NCBI RefSeq assembly: GCF_030867095.1
Contig: NC_081832.1
Coordinates: 37,147,756 to 37,211,755 of the forward strand
Reading direction: 5' to 3'
DNA from: Alligator mississippiensis
Lineage: Eukaryota > Chordata > Crocodylia > Alligatoridae
DNA: 64,000 bases
Position numbers and translations under genes: made by a program. Every line of letters begins with the position of its first letter. Position 1 is the stretch's first letter. Below the pieces are notes generated by a model, which saw only the letters and a list, made by a program, of their open reading frames with translations, was not told where the DNA came from and did not search any database. This document shows positions 37,701-45,125 of the stretch, piece by piece.

Positions 37701-39929
37701 GCTGTGTTGGCTCCACAAGACTGACACTAGTAAAGCCTCTGTATTGCTGAAGTCAGCTGCTCTTACAAATAGGGAGCCCCTGAATTGTACCAAGTTACCA
37801 TTTTTTTTTTTTTTGCTTTTCAGAGTAAAGCGGTCTTTCAGATGTACATTTTTTAGGGGAGGTGTGCAGGTATCCATTTTATAAGCAGAGCCATTTTGAA
37901 AGAAAAGGCCCTTTGAAATCTACTTAATTGAATACTATATTGCCAAGAGGTCCTGCCCTGAGAGATGTTATTTTAGCCCATATTATGCAGGTTATGAATT
38001 ATGGTTCACCTGGTTATACTGGAAATCATTAAGCTGCTATGGCTAATGCTAGTCATTTTTTTTCTCATTTGAAAGGCCACTAATTTGTTTTAATTTCTTT
38101 AAGAAGAAAAGAAAGGCCAGAGCACTTTTACTGTATTAAAATCCTCTTCAATTCTAACATTTTCTGTTTGAACTTTATAAATGCATCCCTTTTGTGCCTC
38201 AGATTCCCTTGCTGTAAAACTGGGGTGGTGGTACTTGGCCATCTTTGTGTAGTTCTGACATATAAGTTCCTTGAAGTGCCGAGTATTGTAAATAGGTGAT
38301 CTTACTCAGGATTCCTATTTTTCGTAAATGTTTCTCACTCTTTGGATTCTGCTACTATTTGTGGGTCAGGTAGTAGCTGCCATTGCCAAGTTTGTTTTAC
38401 AAAGTAGTCTGTTGGTGCTCTGTCACTTTTTACCTTGATTTGCTCTGAAAGATTTCTTTATTCTTTTTTTCTGTCTGTTCTCCACATCTTCATTTCATAT
38501 CTACCTCTTTCAGCCTTGCTGCTGGGTGCTGGGGTGGTGTGAATGTTAAGGTGCATGGTTGACAGCCTAGAGGTTGCAAGTTCAGGGCCAAAGCAAAGTG
38601 TACTTACAGCATAGCCATGTCAGATTTCCACAAATTCTGCTAAATACCTTGTGACAAGAATATAAAAAGGAAGGAAGCCCTGCTGCTGCTTGTATTTGAA
38701 CCAACCTGATATCTTTTTTTTTTAACTGTCCTCATCTTCCTTTCCTCACACTTTAACCTTATTAAACTTGTCTGCCTTCTGCTGTTCCTTCTTTTTCTGT
38801 TGCTGCTCCTGGAATTCCCCAACCTTGCAACAATTCCTGTTCATTTTCTCATCCTGGCTCCTTACTTTAACTGGCTGTTTGGGCCAGGGTCTTGATGTAA
38901 TTTTGTGATGAGTCATGGAAACCTAAGAGTCTAAAGGGAAAATATTCTTTATTAGAGAGTATTGATGTAGTATGGAATGTTACTTTTTTCATTTTCACGT
39001 ACACATCCTAAATTGAAAGTAAAATGTAAAATTATAATTTGGTTAGTGCTTGCACGTCTGCCTCTCTGGAGCCATCCTATGTTTTACGAGCGATTGGGAC
39101 TGACGAAGACTTGGCTCACTCCTCCATAAGGTAAGTACCATGAAACTTTGGACTCTTCCAAAGTCTGTTCCCTTTCCTAGACTAAAAACAGGATTTGTTT
39201 CTCTTATCCCACATGCGCTCACTGTGTTATCACAGGTCATATTTTTGTTTTAGATTTGGCATTGGTCGTTTCACTACAGAAGAAGAAGTAGACTACACTG
39301 TACAGAAATGCATACAGCATGTCAAAAGACTGAGGGAGATGAGGTGAGCCACTTCTGTAATGAATGTAAAGGACGCTGGATACTGTAGGCTTCGTTTGGG
39401 TTTCCTCAAATTGTGCTGCTGGTGTGGTCCTCGTTTTAGAAATGAGACCCATTTGACAAAGTACTTAAAATCTGGTGGCCCCTTTGCACATAGCCGCCCA
39501 TTGTTGCTAATATTGGTGCTGACTTGGATGCTCTGACAAGATGGATCAGTCCATACTTACCCTGCATTTTAAACACTTCAGGTGCTCCACTACTTGTCAC
39601 TGCTAGATATGGGATACTAACCGAGACAGACCTTTCATTTGACCTACATGACCATTTTTAGGGTACTATCACAAGTGGAGCTAATTAGCAATGCATGTGG
39701 TGTGTACAAGACTTTGGAGTAGAGGATTATCCTTTTAAAGAATTCTCCCATCTGCCTGGTGAACTCTTTGGAAATGAATCATGCTTGTTGATTATTGTCA
39801 GTAATGCCATTTTCTTGGTGTTCCAGATCATATCTAATTTTTCTCTTTTCTTTTTGTCTTTACAGTCCTCTATGGGAAATGGTGCAGGATGGAATTGACC
39901 TCAAAAGCATTAAATGGACCCAGCACTAA
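13639..39929 (+). CDS. NFS1: NFS1, mitochondrial cysteine desulfurase (13 coding exons)
   Basis: Exons: 13,639-13,726; 15,162-15,229; 16,378-16,494; 16,937-17,020; 22,652-22,804; 27,023-27,116; 27,873-28,007; 29,761-29,918; 34,034-34,139; 36,401-36,482; 39,047-39,130; 39,254-39,343; 39,866-39,929. The sum is 1,323 bases, so 440 residues (human 457); the shortfall is all in the leader. NFS1 is a PLP enzyme that turns cysteine into alanine and an enzyme-bound persulfide, working with ISD11, ACP, ISCU and frataxin in the matrix to build Fe-S clusters. All key residues are present: TSGATESNN (107-115), His139 in TEHKCV, Asn190 in NNEIG, Asp215 and Gln218 in [14 protein letters not shown] Lys241 in [10 protein letters not shown], and persulfide Cys364 in SSGSACTSAS. 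The N-terminus is Arg-rich with no acid before Glu27, as a matrix targeting peptide should be. Every boundary is GT-AG and in phase. No damage is seen. Confidence 0.98.
13727..15161 (+). other. NFS1: NFS1 intron 1, about 1.4 kb
   Basis: The first 250 bases belong to the CpG island. A MIR-type SINE lies at about 14,585-14,800. Nothing else is recognised. Confidence 0.8.
14585..14800 (+). mobile_element. MIR-type (CORE-SINE) tRNA-derived SINE
   Basis: The tRNA-like head shows an A-box region (TGATTAGGGTGCTAGCC) and a B box (TGTTCAATTCC). The body follows with CTTCCCATGTGAAATGGGAG, then ATACATTAAAGATTTTGAGG and CTATAACAGTGATGGTGG. This head-core-tail order is that of amniote MIR relatives. The copy is old. 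Confidence 0.75.
15162..15229 (+). CDS. NFS1: NFS1 exon 2: start of mature enzyme
   Basis: Encodes [20 protein letters not shown] and PL. Met44 here matches human Met61, the reported internal start for the cytosolic/nuclear form. The exon ends in phase 0 at CTG|GTTTGT. Confidence 0.97.
15230..16377 (+). other. NFS1: NFS1 intron 2, about 1.1 kb
   Basis: T-rich intron without a recognisable repeat or gene. The acceptor reads TTATCTTGTAG. Confidence 0.8.
16378..16494 (+). CDS. NFS1: NFS1 exon 3
   Basis: Encodes [20 protein letters not shown], then [19 protein letters not shown], in phase 0 at both ends. This conserved N-terminal block ([15 protein letters not shown]) helps form the active-site rim. 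Confidence 0.98.
16495..16936 (+). other. NFS1: NFS1 intron 3, about 0.44 kb
   Basis: AT-rich, with no repeat recognised. The acceptor is TTTTAAACAG. Confidence 0.85.
16937..17020 (+). CDS. NFS1: NFS1 exon 4: TSGATESNN cofactor loop
   Basis: Encodes residues 92-119, [20 protein letters not shown] then ESNNLAIK. The SGATESNN loop holds the PLP phosphate in this family. The donor AAG|GTACGT is strong. Confidence 0.98.
17160..17280. repeat. Dispersed repeat, GAAAGCTTGC / TTGGTCTAATAAAAGATATC type
   Basis: Contains CCTGACAAAGGGTTTTTGAA, CCTGAAAGCTTGCTTAATAA and TTGGTCTAATAAAAGATATC, ending near CCTTGTCTGCC. An inverted relative lies at 61,035-61,160 (GATATCTTTTATTAGACCAA, then GCAAGCTTTCAGGCCC). 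The family is not assigned. Confidence 0.65.
17725..17762. repeat. (TTTA)n microsatellite at a CR1 3' end
   Basis: About eight TTTA units followed by TTATTATTATTC, directly next to the ATAGAATCATAGAA tip of an inverted CR1. Confidence 0.9.
17763..18811 (-). mobile_element. CR1 LINE, 3' part (interrupted copy)
   Basis: The plus strand opens with ATAGAATCATAGAAATGTAG and GGCTGGAAGGGACCTCAGGA, the inverted CR1 tip and 3' UTR. Further right, the minus strand encodes the reverse transcriptase box [20 protein letters not shown]. The element breaks at 18,811, where a hAT-type element begins, and appears to resume at 19,622 with the preceding part of the reverse transcriptase. Confidence 0.88.
18812..19621. 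mobile_element. hAT-type non-autonomous element inserted into the CR1
   Basis: The right end, read on the minus strand, begins CAGGGTCAGGCAATTATATC and the left end begins CAGTAATTTTTTGCCCACC, which aligns after a short gap. The interior includes the AGCCACTTAATGAGTTTTAC phrase (minus strand), the common TTTGAGCTATTATGAAATCA-type segment and a run of 28 C (19,181-19,208). No transposase is encoded. The flanking 8-mers do not match, so the target duplication has decayed. Confidence 0.6.
19622..20925 (-). mobile_element. CR1 LINE, upstream part of the interrupted copy
   Basis: The minus strand encodes the 5' half of the CR1 reverse transcriptase: [35 protein letters not shown] and the [20 protein letters not shown] box. 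Beyond about 20,100 the match is weaker and rests on family-typical wording of the DNA. Both sides have the same orientation, consistent with one copy split by 18,812-19,621. Confidence 0.75.
21040..21225. mobile_element. hAT-type MITE, same family as 33,050-33,256
   Basis: Starts CACTGAGGGCCAACCTTTGG and runs through TCTGCTGCTCTGCTTTCTGC-like phrases to GCCACACAGGCTACTTGTGC. It matches the copy at 33,050 segment by segment. Target duplications are not clear here. Confidence 0.55.
21695..22110. mobile_element. hAT-type element, decayed
   Basis: Begins CAGTGGTGCTTAAACTCCAG with the GGGCCAGATCTGGCC phrase typical of hAT ends, and closes with CCCATGGGGCCACATGGC-type sequence. It has no coding capacity, and the right end is uncertain. 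Confidence 0.5.
22425..22545. mobile_element. hAT-type end fragment
   Basis: Contains AAGGGATGTCAAACTCACAC followed by CTGGGGTGGATCTTGACCAT. It resembles the ends of the copies at 25,335-25,549 and 52,978-53,318. Only one end is recognisable. Confidence 0.45.
22652..22804 (+). CDS. NFS1: NFS1 exon 5: catalytic TEHKCV motif
   Basis: Encodes residues 120-170, from [20 protein letters not shown] to KRNGLIDLK. His139 is the residue that stacks on the PLP ring in this family. It is in phase 0 at both ends, with a strong GTAAGT donor. Confidence 0.98.
23930..24340 (-). mobile_element. Non-CR1 LINE, reverse transcriptase fragment
   Basis: The minus strand encodes [32 protein letters not shown] and [17 protein letters not shown], the fingers and catalytic A-motif region of a LINE reverse transcriptase. 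The wording differs from CR1 (no SQHGF or KAFDTVSH pattern) and suggests an RTE/Rex/Jockey-like clade. The element may extend left to about 23,500. Related sequence resumes at about 25,108. Confidence 0.7.
24440..25105 (-). mobile_element. Possible solo LTR of an old retroelement, broken fossil
   Basis: About 650 bp of non-coding sequence separates two pieces of one LINE. On the minus strand it carries a canonical AATAAA followed by a short tail, as in an LTR R/U5 region. No coding region is present. The exact ends and flanking duplication could not be fixed, so this is a tentative call. Confidence 0.35.
25108..25334 (-). mobile_element. Second piece of the non-CR1 LINE
   Basis: The wording (AGCCATCAAGTAGGTATGCC, ATCTGGTCCAGTAGCCTTG, CTCAAAGTGCTCTTTGCATG) is that of the region upstream of the reverse transcriptase in the LINE piece at 23,930-24,340. 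Same orientation suggests one element split by the LTR-like insert. Confidence 0.5.
25335..25549. mobile_element. hAT-type element fragment
   Basis: Contains GGGTCAGAAATTTGGCAGTG at the left and GTGGAGCCACATGAGTTTGA at the right, then CACACCTGCC. The right end matches the end of the copy at 52,978-53,318 (AAATGAGTTTGACAGACC). Confidence 0.5.
25550..26195 (-). mobile_element. CR1 LINE, 5' part of ORF2, inverted
   Basis: The minus strand encodes the linker before the reverse transcriptase ([39 protein letters not shown]). At the left, DNA corresponds to the [15 protein letters not shown]-type box. The piece stops next to a plus-strand CR1 3' end. Confidence 0.75.
26215..26767 (+). mobile_element. 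CR1 LINE, 3' end
   Basis: Plus-strand CR1 C-terminal and 3' UTR sequence: GGAGTACTGTCTCCAGTTTT, TTAGATATTAGGAAAAACTT, then TTGGCTGGGATGATCTAGTT and GACCTCCTGAGGTCC, ending at the TTTCTATCATTCTATG tip. It lies tail-out next to the inverted 5' piece on its left. Confidence 0.9.
27023..27116 (+). CDS. NFS1: NFS1 exon 6: NNEIG motif
   Basis: Encodes residues 171-201 plus one base of Gly202: [20 protein letters not shown] then [11 protein letters not shown]. Asn190 contacts the PLP ring oxygen in the family. Confidence 0.98.
27117..27872 (+). other. NFS1: NFS1 intron 6, about 0.76 kb
   Basis: No repeat with a clear signature. The acceptor is TTCTTATTACAG. Confidence 0.8.
27873..28007 (+). CDS. 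NFS1: NFS1 exon 7: PLP lysine
   Basis: Encodes the rest of Gly202 to Lys246 plus one base: [20 protein letters not shown], then [20 protein letters not shown] and YGPK. It contains Asp215, Gln218 and the Schiff-base Lys241. Confidence 0.98.
28008..29760 (+). other. NFS1: NFS1 intron 7, about 1.75 kb
   Basis: No coding frame and no repeat that I can name. The acceptor is TTTGTTTTCAAG. Confidence 0.7.
29761..29918 (+). CDS. NFS1: NFS1 exon 8: [12 protein letters not shown] motif
   Basis: Encodes [20 protein letters not shown], then [20 protein letters not shown] and [12 protein letters not shown]. The glycine-rich [14 protein letters not shown] stretch is a signature of group I desulfurases. 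The donor GAG|GTATAT is weaker than its neighbours, but the phase is right. Confidence 0.97.
29948..30185. repeat. Dispersed repeat, TGTCACTCTGAAGACATGC type
   Basis: Begins TATAGGTGGTTAGCTGTGTC, contains TACTGACTTTTGTGGGCAAC and GATGAAGTAGG, and ends TAGTCTAGAAGGTGCTACCC then TGTCTTACTTCC. It has the same architecture as shorter copies at 2,995, 11,210 and 61,035. Confidence 0.6.
30385..30425. repeat. GT/GC microsatellite
   Basis: Alternating GTGTGTGCGTGTGCGCGCGT followed by a (GT)n run. It could adopt left-handed DNA; that is inference from composition. Confidence 0.85.
30780..31700. repeat. G/A-rich degenerate repeat block
   Basis: Purine-rich plus strand in which GAGGCC, TGAGGCCTGAGTGGGC and CAGACACCTGA phrases return about every 50-60 bp (for example near 31,157, 31,216 and 31,269). 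It looks like a decayed minisatellite and is the strand-mirror in style of the C/T-rich blocks at 5,080 and 51,080. Confidence 0.55.
31816..32870. mobile_element. hAT element with perfect 8-bp target duplication
   Basis: Ends are TAGGGGTGCACCAATA (left) and, on the opposite strand, TAGAGGTACACCAATA (right): 14 of 16 identical. The element is flanked by the exact duplication TTGTTTAT (31,808-31,815 and 32,871-32,878), the 8-bp signature of hAT. Subterminal regions share CCGATTTCTGAT-type words. The interior is very GC-rich and holds a long inverted repeat (about 32,233-32,292 against 32,310-32,370). Long open frames inside are due to composition; no transposase is recognised. Confidence 0.9.
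32233..32370. repeat. GC-rich inverted repeat, about 60-bp arms
   Basis: The left arm reads GGGCTGTGCTTGGGGTGGAC onward to GGAGGGGGCTG. The right arm is its near-exact reverse complement, from CAGCCCCCTCATAACCCC to CCACCCCAAGCACAGCCCC. The loop is under 20 bases. Transcribed as part of intron 8, this would fold into a stable hairpin. Confidence 0.8.
33050..33256. mobile_element. hAT-type MITE, 207 bp
   Basis: Inverted ends are CAGTGGGGGCTGACCT and, on the opposite strand, CAAGGGTGGCCAACCT. The flanks CACTAAAA and TTCTAAAA agree at 6 of 8 bases, consistent with an eroded 8-bp duplication. It is related to the piece at 21,040. Confidence 0.75.
33365..33598. mobile_element. MITE with 3-bp duplication, PIF/Harbinger-like
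   Basis: Ends are GGGTGCGTCTACATGAGACG and, inverted, GGGCGCATCTACACGTTCAT, followed inward on both sides by TGTGCAGTAG. The flanking triplet ACT is repeated on each side (33,362-33,364 and 33,599-33,601). A GGG start with a 3-bp duplication is typical of PIF/Harbinger, though the triplet is not the usual TWA. No coding content. Confidence 0.7.
34034..34139 (+). CDS. NFS1: NFS1 exon 9
   Basis: Encodes [20 protein letters not shown], then [15 protein letters not shown] plus one base. This is the start of the small C-terminal domain. Confidence 0.98.
34140..36400 (+). other. NFS1: NFS1 intron 9, about 2.3 kb
   Basis: The first kilobase shows nothing notable; the second is the G/A-rich block described separately. 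The acceptor is TTAACTACAG. Confidence 0.8.
35110..36310. repeat. G/A-rich degenerate repeat block
   Basis: Purine-rich plus strand with phrases like GGGCCAGAAGGGCC, GAGCCTGAGAAGGGCAG and AGGGGTGATCTTGTA(GC/CT) repeated. At about 35,725-35,775 AGGGGTGATCTTGTA occurs twice, 37 bp apart. Long minus-strand open frames over it follow from the composition and match no protein family I know. Confidence 0.5.
36401..36482 (+). CDS. NFS1: NFS1 exon 10
   Basis: Encodes [20 protein letters not shown], then VALSSG and two bases of Ser362. The exon ends two residues before the catalytic cysteine, so the mobile loop is split by the intron. Confidence 0.98.
36483..39046 (+). other. NFS1: NFS1 intron 10, about 2.6 kb
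   Basis: A hAT element with perfect duplication lies at 36,683-37,413. A weak MIR-like phrase (CCTTGCTGTAAAACTGGGG) appears near 38,208. The rest is AT-rich and unremarkable. Confidence 0.8.
36683..37413. mobile_element. hAT element with perfect 8-bp target duplication
   Basis: Ends are CAGGGATCCAGGTTTTC (left) and CAGGGATCCTGGTTTTCCC (right, inverted). The 8-mer CTGATCAG flanks both sides exactly (36,675-36,682 and 37,414-37,421). The interior repeats TTTTCCC/AGAGAAA-type words and is GC-rich in the centre. It encodes no transposase. Confidence 0.9.
39047..39130 (+). CDS. NFS1: NFS1 exon 11: catalytic cysteine
   Basis: Encodes the end of Ser362, then [20 protein letters not shown] and DLAHSSI plus two bases. 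Cys364 (human Cys381) carries the persulfide. Confidence 0.98.
39254..39343 (+). CDS. NFS1: NFS1 exon 12
   Basis: Encodes [20 protein letters not shown], then [10 protein letters not shown] and two bases. The introns on either side are short (123 and 522 bp). Confidence 0.98.
39866..39929 (+). CDS. NFS1: NFS1 exon 13: C-terminus and stop
   Basis: Encodes [20 protein letters not shown] then H and TAA. The C-terminal tail, which in the family contacts the ISCU scaffold, matches the mammalian protein as I recall it. Confidence 0.98.
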
Positions 39930-42500
39930 GAAAGCAGTTCAGTTCTAACCCTGGACTAGATGGATGTGAAGTCAAGTACATTGTGTACATTCCTAAGCAA
40001 AATCATGTGGCACTTTCTAAAATCAATTTCATTTTGATGACTTGGGGTTTTCTAAAGCCTAAATCCTAAAATTAAAAAGGGGGTAAAATTTGGTTAGGAC
40101 ACTTCCATTTCATTATACATGCGCACAAAGAAAATTGCACTCTGACCTGGTGTCCATGGAATTGCATTTTCTTATATAAGATTGTTTCATCCTTTAGCCA
40201 TGATATTTCTTAGTATAGAAGAATCCCTCCCATCAGGAAGTTCCTTCTTGGTATAATATGTCTTCTGCAATTGTTCTGCTTATGGCAAAATTCTATTACC
40301 AAGAAACTTGTTCCACTTTCTTGACTTATCTGCAACAGGTATATTAGCCTCAGTAGCAACCACCTGCTTTCTGTGTTATTTAGATAAATAGTCTGCTCAG
40401 AAATTAATTCTTTTACAGAAGGCTATTCAGCACTTCTAGAGGAAATTTAAACCTTAATTTATGGCCTTCCGATGGTGGTGGATACTCCATTGTGTTAATT
40501 ATATCTTCAGAGTTAATCCGCACGCTGTTAAGAACCCTTTCTTTAACTAGAGGTTTTGCCTTTTTACTTAACTTTTAATGTGTGATTTCTTTTGCAGTTT
40601 TACCTCTTTACATTTATTTTTTTCCTAATCCTCATACAGGCCAGCATGAATTAACCAGATGCATCCTTCTCTCTTTCCCAGTCTAGGGTATGACGGTGCT
40701 CTTTGTTCTCCCCATCAGTTGTTTCTTTTCCTTGAAGTCTATTTTCTTGAAAGTAAAGAGAAAAAATGTTTAATGTATTTCTTGGAGGGTTGCAGAATCC
40801 CATGGCTTGTCTGAACAGGAGTGGTAAGAAAGAAAAAGACACCAGTTGTAATTCACTGTAAATTTCCTAATGCTGTTTCTGTTTTCTTTTTGGCGATGGA
40901 GCCTTTTACTCCTCCCATTTAAGAATCTGACCATGTGCAATAGTCTTCTAATTTTCAATGGGGGTAAATTATCTTTTTCTTAGCTTTGTCTTTCAAATCT
41001 GAATATTTTGCTAGCAGGTACAGATATATGAAACTCTGTGGAGACTTCTTGATGCTTAGCTCCCTTTTTATTGAAGACATGTAGGTGTGGCATCCATTCT
41101 ATTCAGTTGCTCAGAGTGTCCATAAAGGGCATCTTGATAACAAATTAAATTTCAGTGTTTTAGTTCCTTACTTCATTAAGACATTTAGATAGGGAATTTA
41201 ATGCTGTGTTCTAAAGTGCCTTTTTATTACCTGGCTTATGTGTATGCATACTACTTCTCTGAAAATAGCTGGTCCACAAATTAATGCTTTACTTGGCACT
41301 GGATCTAAGGCATCTTACTGGCATGTCTCCTGTTGTGGACGTAAAAAAACACCTCTTGTGTCTACCTCAGATGCTCACCACAAATGAAAGCAGTCTCCTT
41401 GAAGCTAACTCTCACTCTGCAAGATGAGGCATATTGCAGAGTCCTGCACAATCTGATCACATAGCCTTTGGCTTTATCACTTTTACCATCAGTGATAGAT
41501 TTAGCCCTTCATAGTGGGTGCAGATATCGCTGGGTCATTTTTCATTTGAAGTGGTTACTGCCTTTAGTAGTTCTAATATTGTAGTGATGGCAATTTGTAA
41601 TGCATCATCATAAGCATTTAAAGATTTTCAGTTGTGTATCTAGTTTTCAAAGTAATTGTAATATGTACTTTTTTCTGTGTAGCTTGTATCTGTAACTTGC
41701 ATACAGTTTCTGAAGTAACCATATAATAATACTTTGCAAGCCTGTTTAAAAAATTTATTTCTGTTAAATTGTTCTGTTTTGCTCCCTAAATTATAAATCT
41801 TATATATAAGACTTAAATTTGATAATTTTCAGTCTTTGTATCAGCGCAGCTCAGGATAGGGCCGCAGGGCCTGGCAACCCTATGCCCAACTGGACTGGGC
41901 TCTGGGGATGTGAGTACATTTGATCTAGCCCCACCACTAAATTACCCGATTCTCGCCTGCCATGACTTGATGTTGGCTGATACTTTAATCAGGAAGTGTT
42001 CAGTTCCACCACAGCTTGTCTAGGATCCTTCTCCTAGCATCAGATCCTTCTTCTGGGGCTCCTACCTCCCCTACACTGCATTCATGCGCCACTTGGATCT
42101 GACCAGGGGACTTACTGGCTCATGGTTGCTTTGAGCCTGTCTCCTCTGTATGATGGGCACCTGGGCCTGAACAGTCCCTTGTCAAAGTGTCATGAATGTA
42201 AAAAGAACTACAGAAGACACAGGACATTCAACTTGAATTCAGGTAAGTCCTTTCAGTGCCTTGGGCCCTGCAGCCTACAGGTGGCATCTTTCTGCTGCAG
42301 CACACACAGACCCAGAGGGCTGTAGAGGCTCTCCCCTTTTTGCAGGGCCCTGTTCTCTCTGGAACAAAAAAGTAAGTAAAAAAAACAAACAAAAAAAACA
42401 AAACCCCTGCCTGGGTTTGCCTCACTGTAGCGTGAAGGTCCCCCAGCCCTGGGCGCTTCCATGCTGGCTTGGCGCCTGTCAGCCAGGTCTGAGCACCTCT
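39930..42500 (+). other. NFS1: NFS1 3' UTR and downstream intergenic DNA
   Basis: No perfect AATAAA was found in the first two kilobases. ATTAAA occurs at 40,071-40,076 and 41,144-41,149 and either could serve; I cannot choose between them from sequence. AT-rich to about 41,840, then mixed sequence with nothing recognised. Confidence 0.5.
40071..40076 (+). terminator. NFS1: Candidate NFS1 polyadenylation signal ATTAAA
   Basis: The first ATTAAA past the stop, 142 bases downstream. The T/G-rich element expected after the cleavage site is only weak here. Confidence 0.35.
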
Positions 42501-42504
42501 GGAT

Positions 42505-42785
42505 TCATAGATTCATAGATTCATAGATGTTAGGGTCGGAAGGGACCTCAATAGATCATCAAGTCCGACCCCCTGCATAAGCAGGAAAGAGTGCTGGGTC
42601 TAAATGACCCCAGCTAGATACTCGTCTAACCTCCTCTTGAAGACCCCCAGGGTAGGGGAGAGCACCACCTCCCTTGGGAGCCCGTTCCAGACCTTGGCCA
42701 CTCGAACTGTGAAGAAGTTCTTCCTAATGTCCAGTCTGAATCTGCTCTCTGCTAGCTTGTGGCCATTGTTTCTTGTAAATATGGG
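42505..42785 (-). mobile_element. CR1 LINE 3' end, same subfamily as 6,895-7,850
   Basis: Opens with three ATTCATAG units, the inverted CR1 tip, then ATGTTAGGGTCGGAAGGGAC, CTCAATAGATCATCAAGTCC and the CR1 C-terminal coding block (TTCCAGACCTTGGCCACTCG). It lines up with the 3' end of the plus-strand copy at 6,895. It is a short 5'-truncated insertion. Confidence 0.92.
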
Positions 42786-45125
42786 CCTTTTATCAGCTCT
42801 AACTCACTATGTGGGCCTGGGTATGGGAGCATGGCATCCACCCCGTATCTCTCCCCTTTTCCTTGGCCCGTCACTGGTTCCTCCCCTTCTTGATCTCGAG
42901 GTTGAGGTCTAGCCTGGCCGGCTGCCCTCTGGTCAACCCCACGAAACAGGAAAAAAATAAAAAACAAACCAGAACCTTAAACTAAGTATGGCCGCCTCTC
43001 CTGTTGCCGGCTTGTCCCCAGCAAGGCTTCCTACCAGCTTCTGCCGCTTTTCCTGCTGCAGGCTCGGTGCCGGTGTCTCCTGGCTTTCTGGAGTCCCTCT
43101 GAGCTCTTACATTGGCAAGCAGCCAGCTCCCCATCCTCTGGAACCTGTCCTTCAGCCTCCGGGTTTTCCTGCATCTGGGCGCTCTCTCCCAGCCTGTCCT
43201 TGCACTCCCTCCAGTCTACACGGCAGGCCAGAAATACCCGTGCAGCTGCAGGGTAGTCTGATCCAGACTGAATAGCTGCTGATAAAATGTGGTTCCTGTG
43301 GCATCCTTTTTCCTCCTGGTGTTGCTGGTTCCAGTGCAGCAGGCAGGTGGGTCTCCAGCTGCTGCGGGTTTGGGCAGGTTTTTTCTCTCTTCTCCACAGT
43401 TTGGTGGCAGTTACATATTTGGAGAAAAACAGTATATAAAATTGGTTGTTACTTATTCTTCAGGTCTGTTTTGGATATTCAAAATTTTGGATGAAAACTT
43501 AAGAGTAAACCTGTTCTGAATGTACATGCCCCTTAGTCGTTATCAGTGTCATCTTATATGGAGAGGGATAATAAGCCTCCAGAGTGGTGCACCTGAAAAG
43601 AAGGAAATGCAAAAAAGTTATCCAGTCTATCCTGTACCTGCTTCTCAGTCGTGGTGGGTGGCAGCCATGGAAGGGGGCAGGAACTAGAGTATCTTCCTAG
43701 TCAGACCCCTCTGAGTCCTTGATGGCCTTAGAGTTAACCCTAGAGTTGCTGGTGAAGCAAGGTTTCATTAATTCCCTGCCAGAATCTGTGATAGCTCCTC
43801 AATCAGATGTGCAAGTCACCCTCTGAGCATCTGAGACTGGATTGACATCTTGGGCCTTCTTATACTGTGCTTTTAGCACTTTTTGGCCTTGTCAAAGCAC
43901 TGGTGCCAATCTTGGTTGCACCCCCAAGCAGCCATTTTGGAAGTAATACATTCATAGATGGCATAGGTATGGTGGCTTATCTGGAGTGGTGTTAGGTGTC
44001 CCCTTCACCCCAGATGACAAAGAGGTCCCTCACATCAGTCTGCTTCCAGTTAGTAGACAACTTCTGCTGCATCTATGAAGATAGTGGCACTAACATTGTG
44101 CACACAGCTGCTGTTGACATGCTCAAAATGGGCCCTCGACACTGTTCCACTGTTCTGGGCAGGAGAGTCCCCCAGTTTGCCTCCAGCAAAATGAGGATGC
44201 CTCTGTGCCTGCCAATAAATAGTAGAGATCATAAGGCAGACAGGTCCTATGACCCAGGAGTTCAGTGTAGTAGGTAATGGAGGCACGTCCTCAGAGCACT
44301 GCGGGGGGTGGGGGTGGAAGCAAAGCACTGTGGGATGCCAGAAGACCCAATTCCTACTGCTTTGCAAAAATAACCTGAAGCAATTCACAATGAAGCAATT
44401 CAAAATTGTTCGTGTTTCTTCTGGGAGGATGGGGGTCATCTTTGAAGTGCAATGGCTGTATTTGAACTATTTAATTCTATTTAATCCACTGCATACGTCT
44501 CCACTCTCACTTGCCGGAGCTGTTTAATGGTACTTGGAGAGCTTCAAATATTGTAGCAGTCCATGCCCTAAAGTATCAAGATTTGGGCATTTCTTCTATG
44601 GATATCCATTTCAGTGTCCAATAATGAAAATGCATGCCAATCTTTACAAAATGAAAAAATCTTGGGGGTATACTTCCAGTCATGTTGACAAGAGAAGTGA
44701 GAGCAGAAAATACTGGAAGTGAACCATGGGCTGCAGATTGTGTGGCAACTGGGCTACAGCCTACCTGGGGGGGAGAGCTTTACAAATGGGACACTATATT
44801 TCACAGATAAGTGAGGGGCCATTAATCTCAGTTGTAAACTGTATGGAGCAACCGTGTGGGCATTACATTTAACAATGTAAGGTGTTGGGGAGGTCAAAAG
44901 AAAAATGCAAACTAAGTCTTGGCGTCTAAGGAAAAAAAATGAACCCATGTGAAAAAGGATGCAAGGAAAAGAAAAGTAATGTAATTGTAATGTTACTATA
45001 ATTGGTCAACCTGGAATGATGAAATTTGGTGCAAGCGGTGAATGGCATTCTCCATTAGACACTACTGCCTGTTTTAGAGTTATCAGTAACTCAGAAGCAC
45101 CAGATCATGAGAGCACATGGATTAA
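42786..45125. other. Intergenic DNA, nothing identified
   Basis: GC-richer to about 43,450, then mixed. An interval at about 43,870-44,450 reads like an old DNA-transposon remnant, but no family motif is firm. No host gene. Confidence 0.4.

Noticed and set aside
38520-38630. Possible tRNA-derived SINE (TTAAGGTGCATGGTTGACAG then GGTTGCAAGTTC)
   Set aside because: The A-box and B-box likeness is partial, there is no tail, and no second copy was found in the window.
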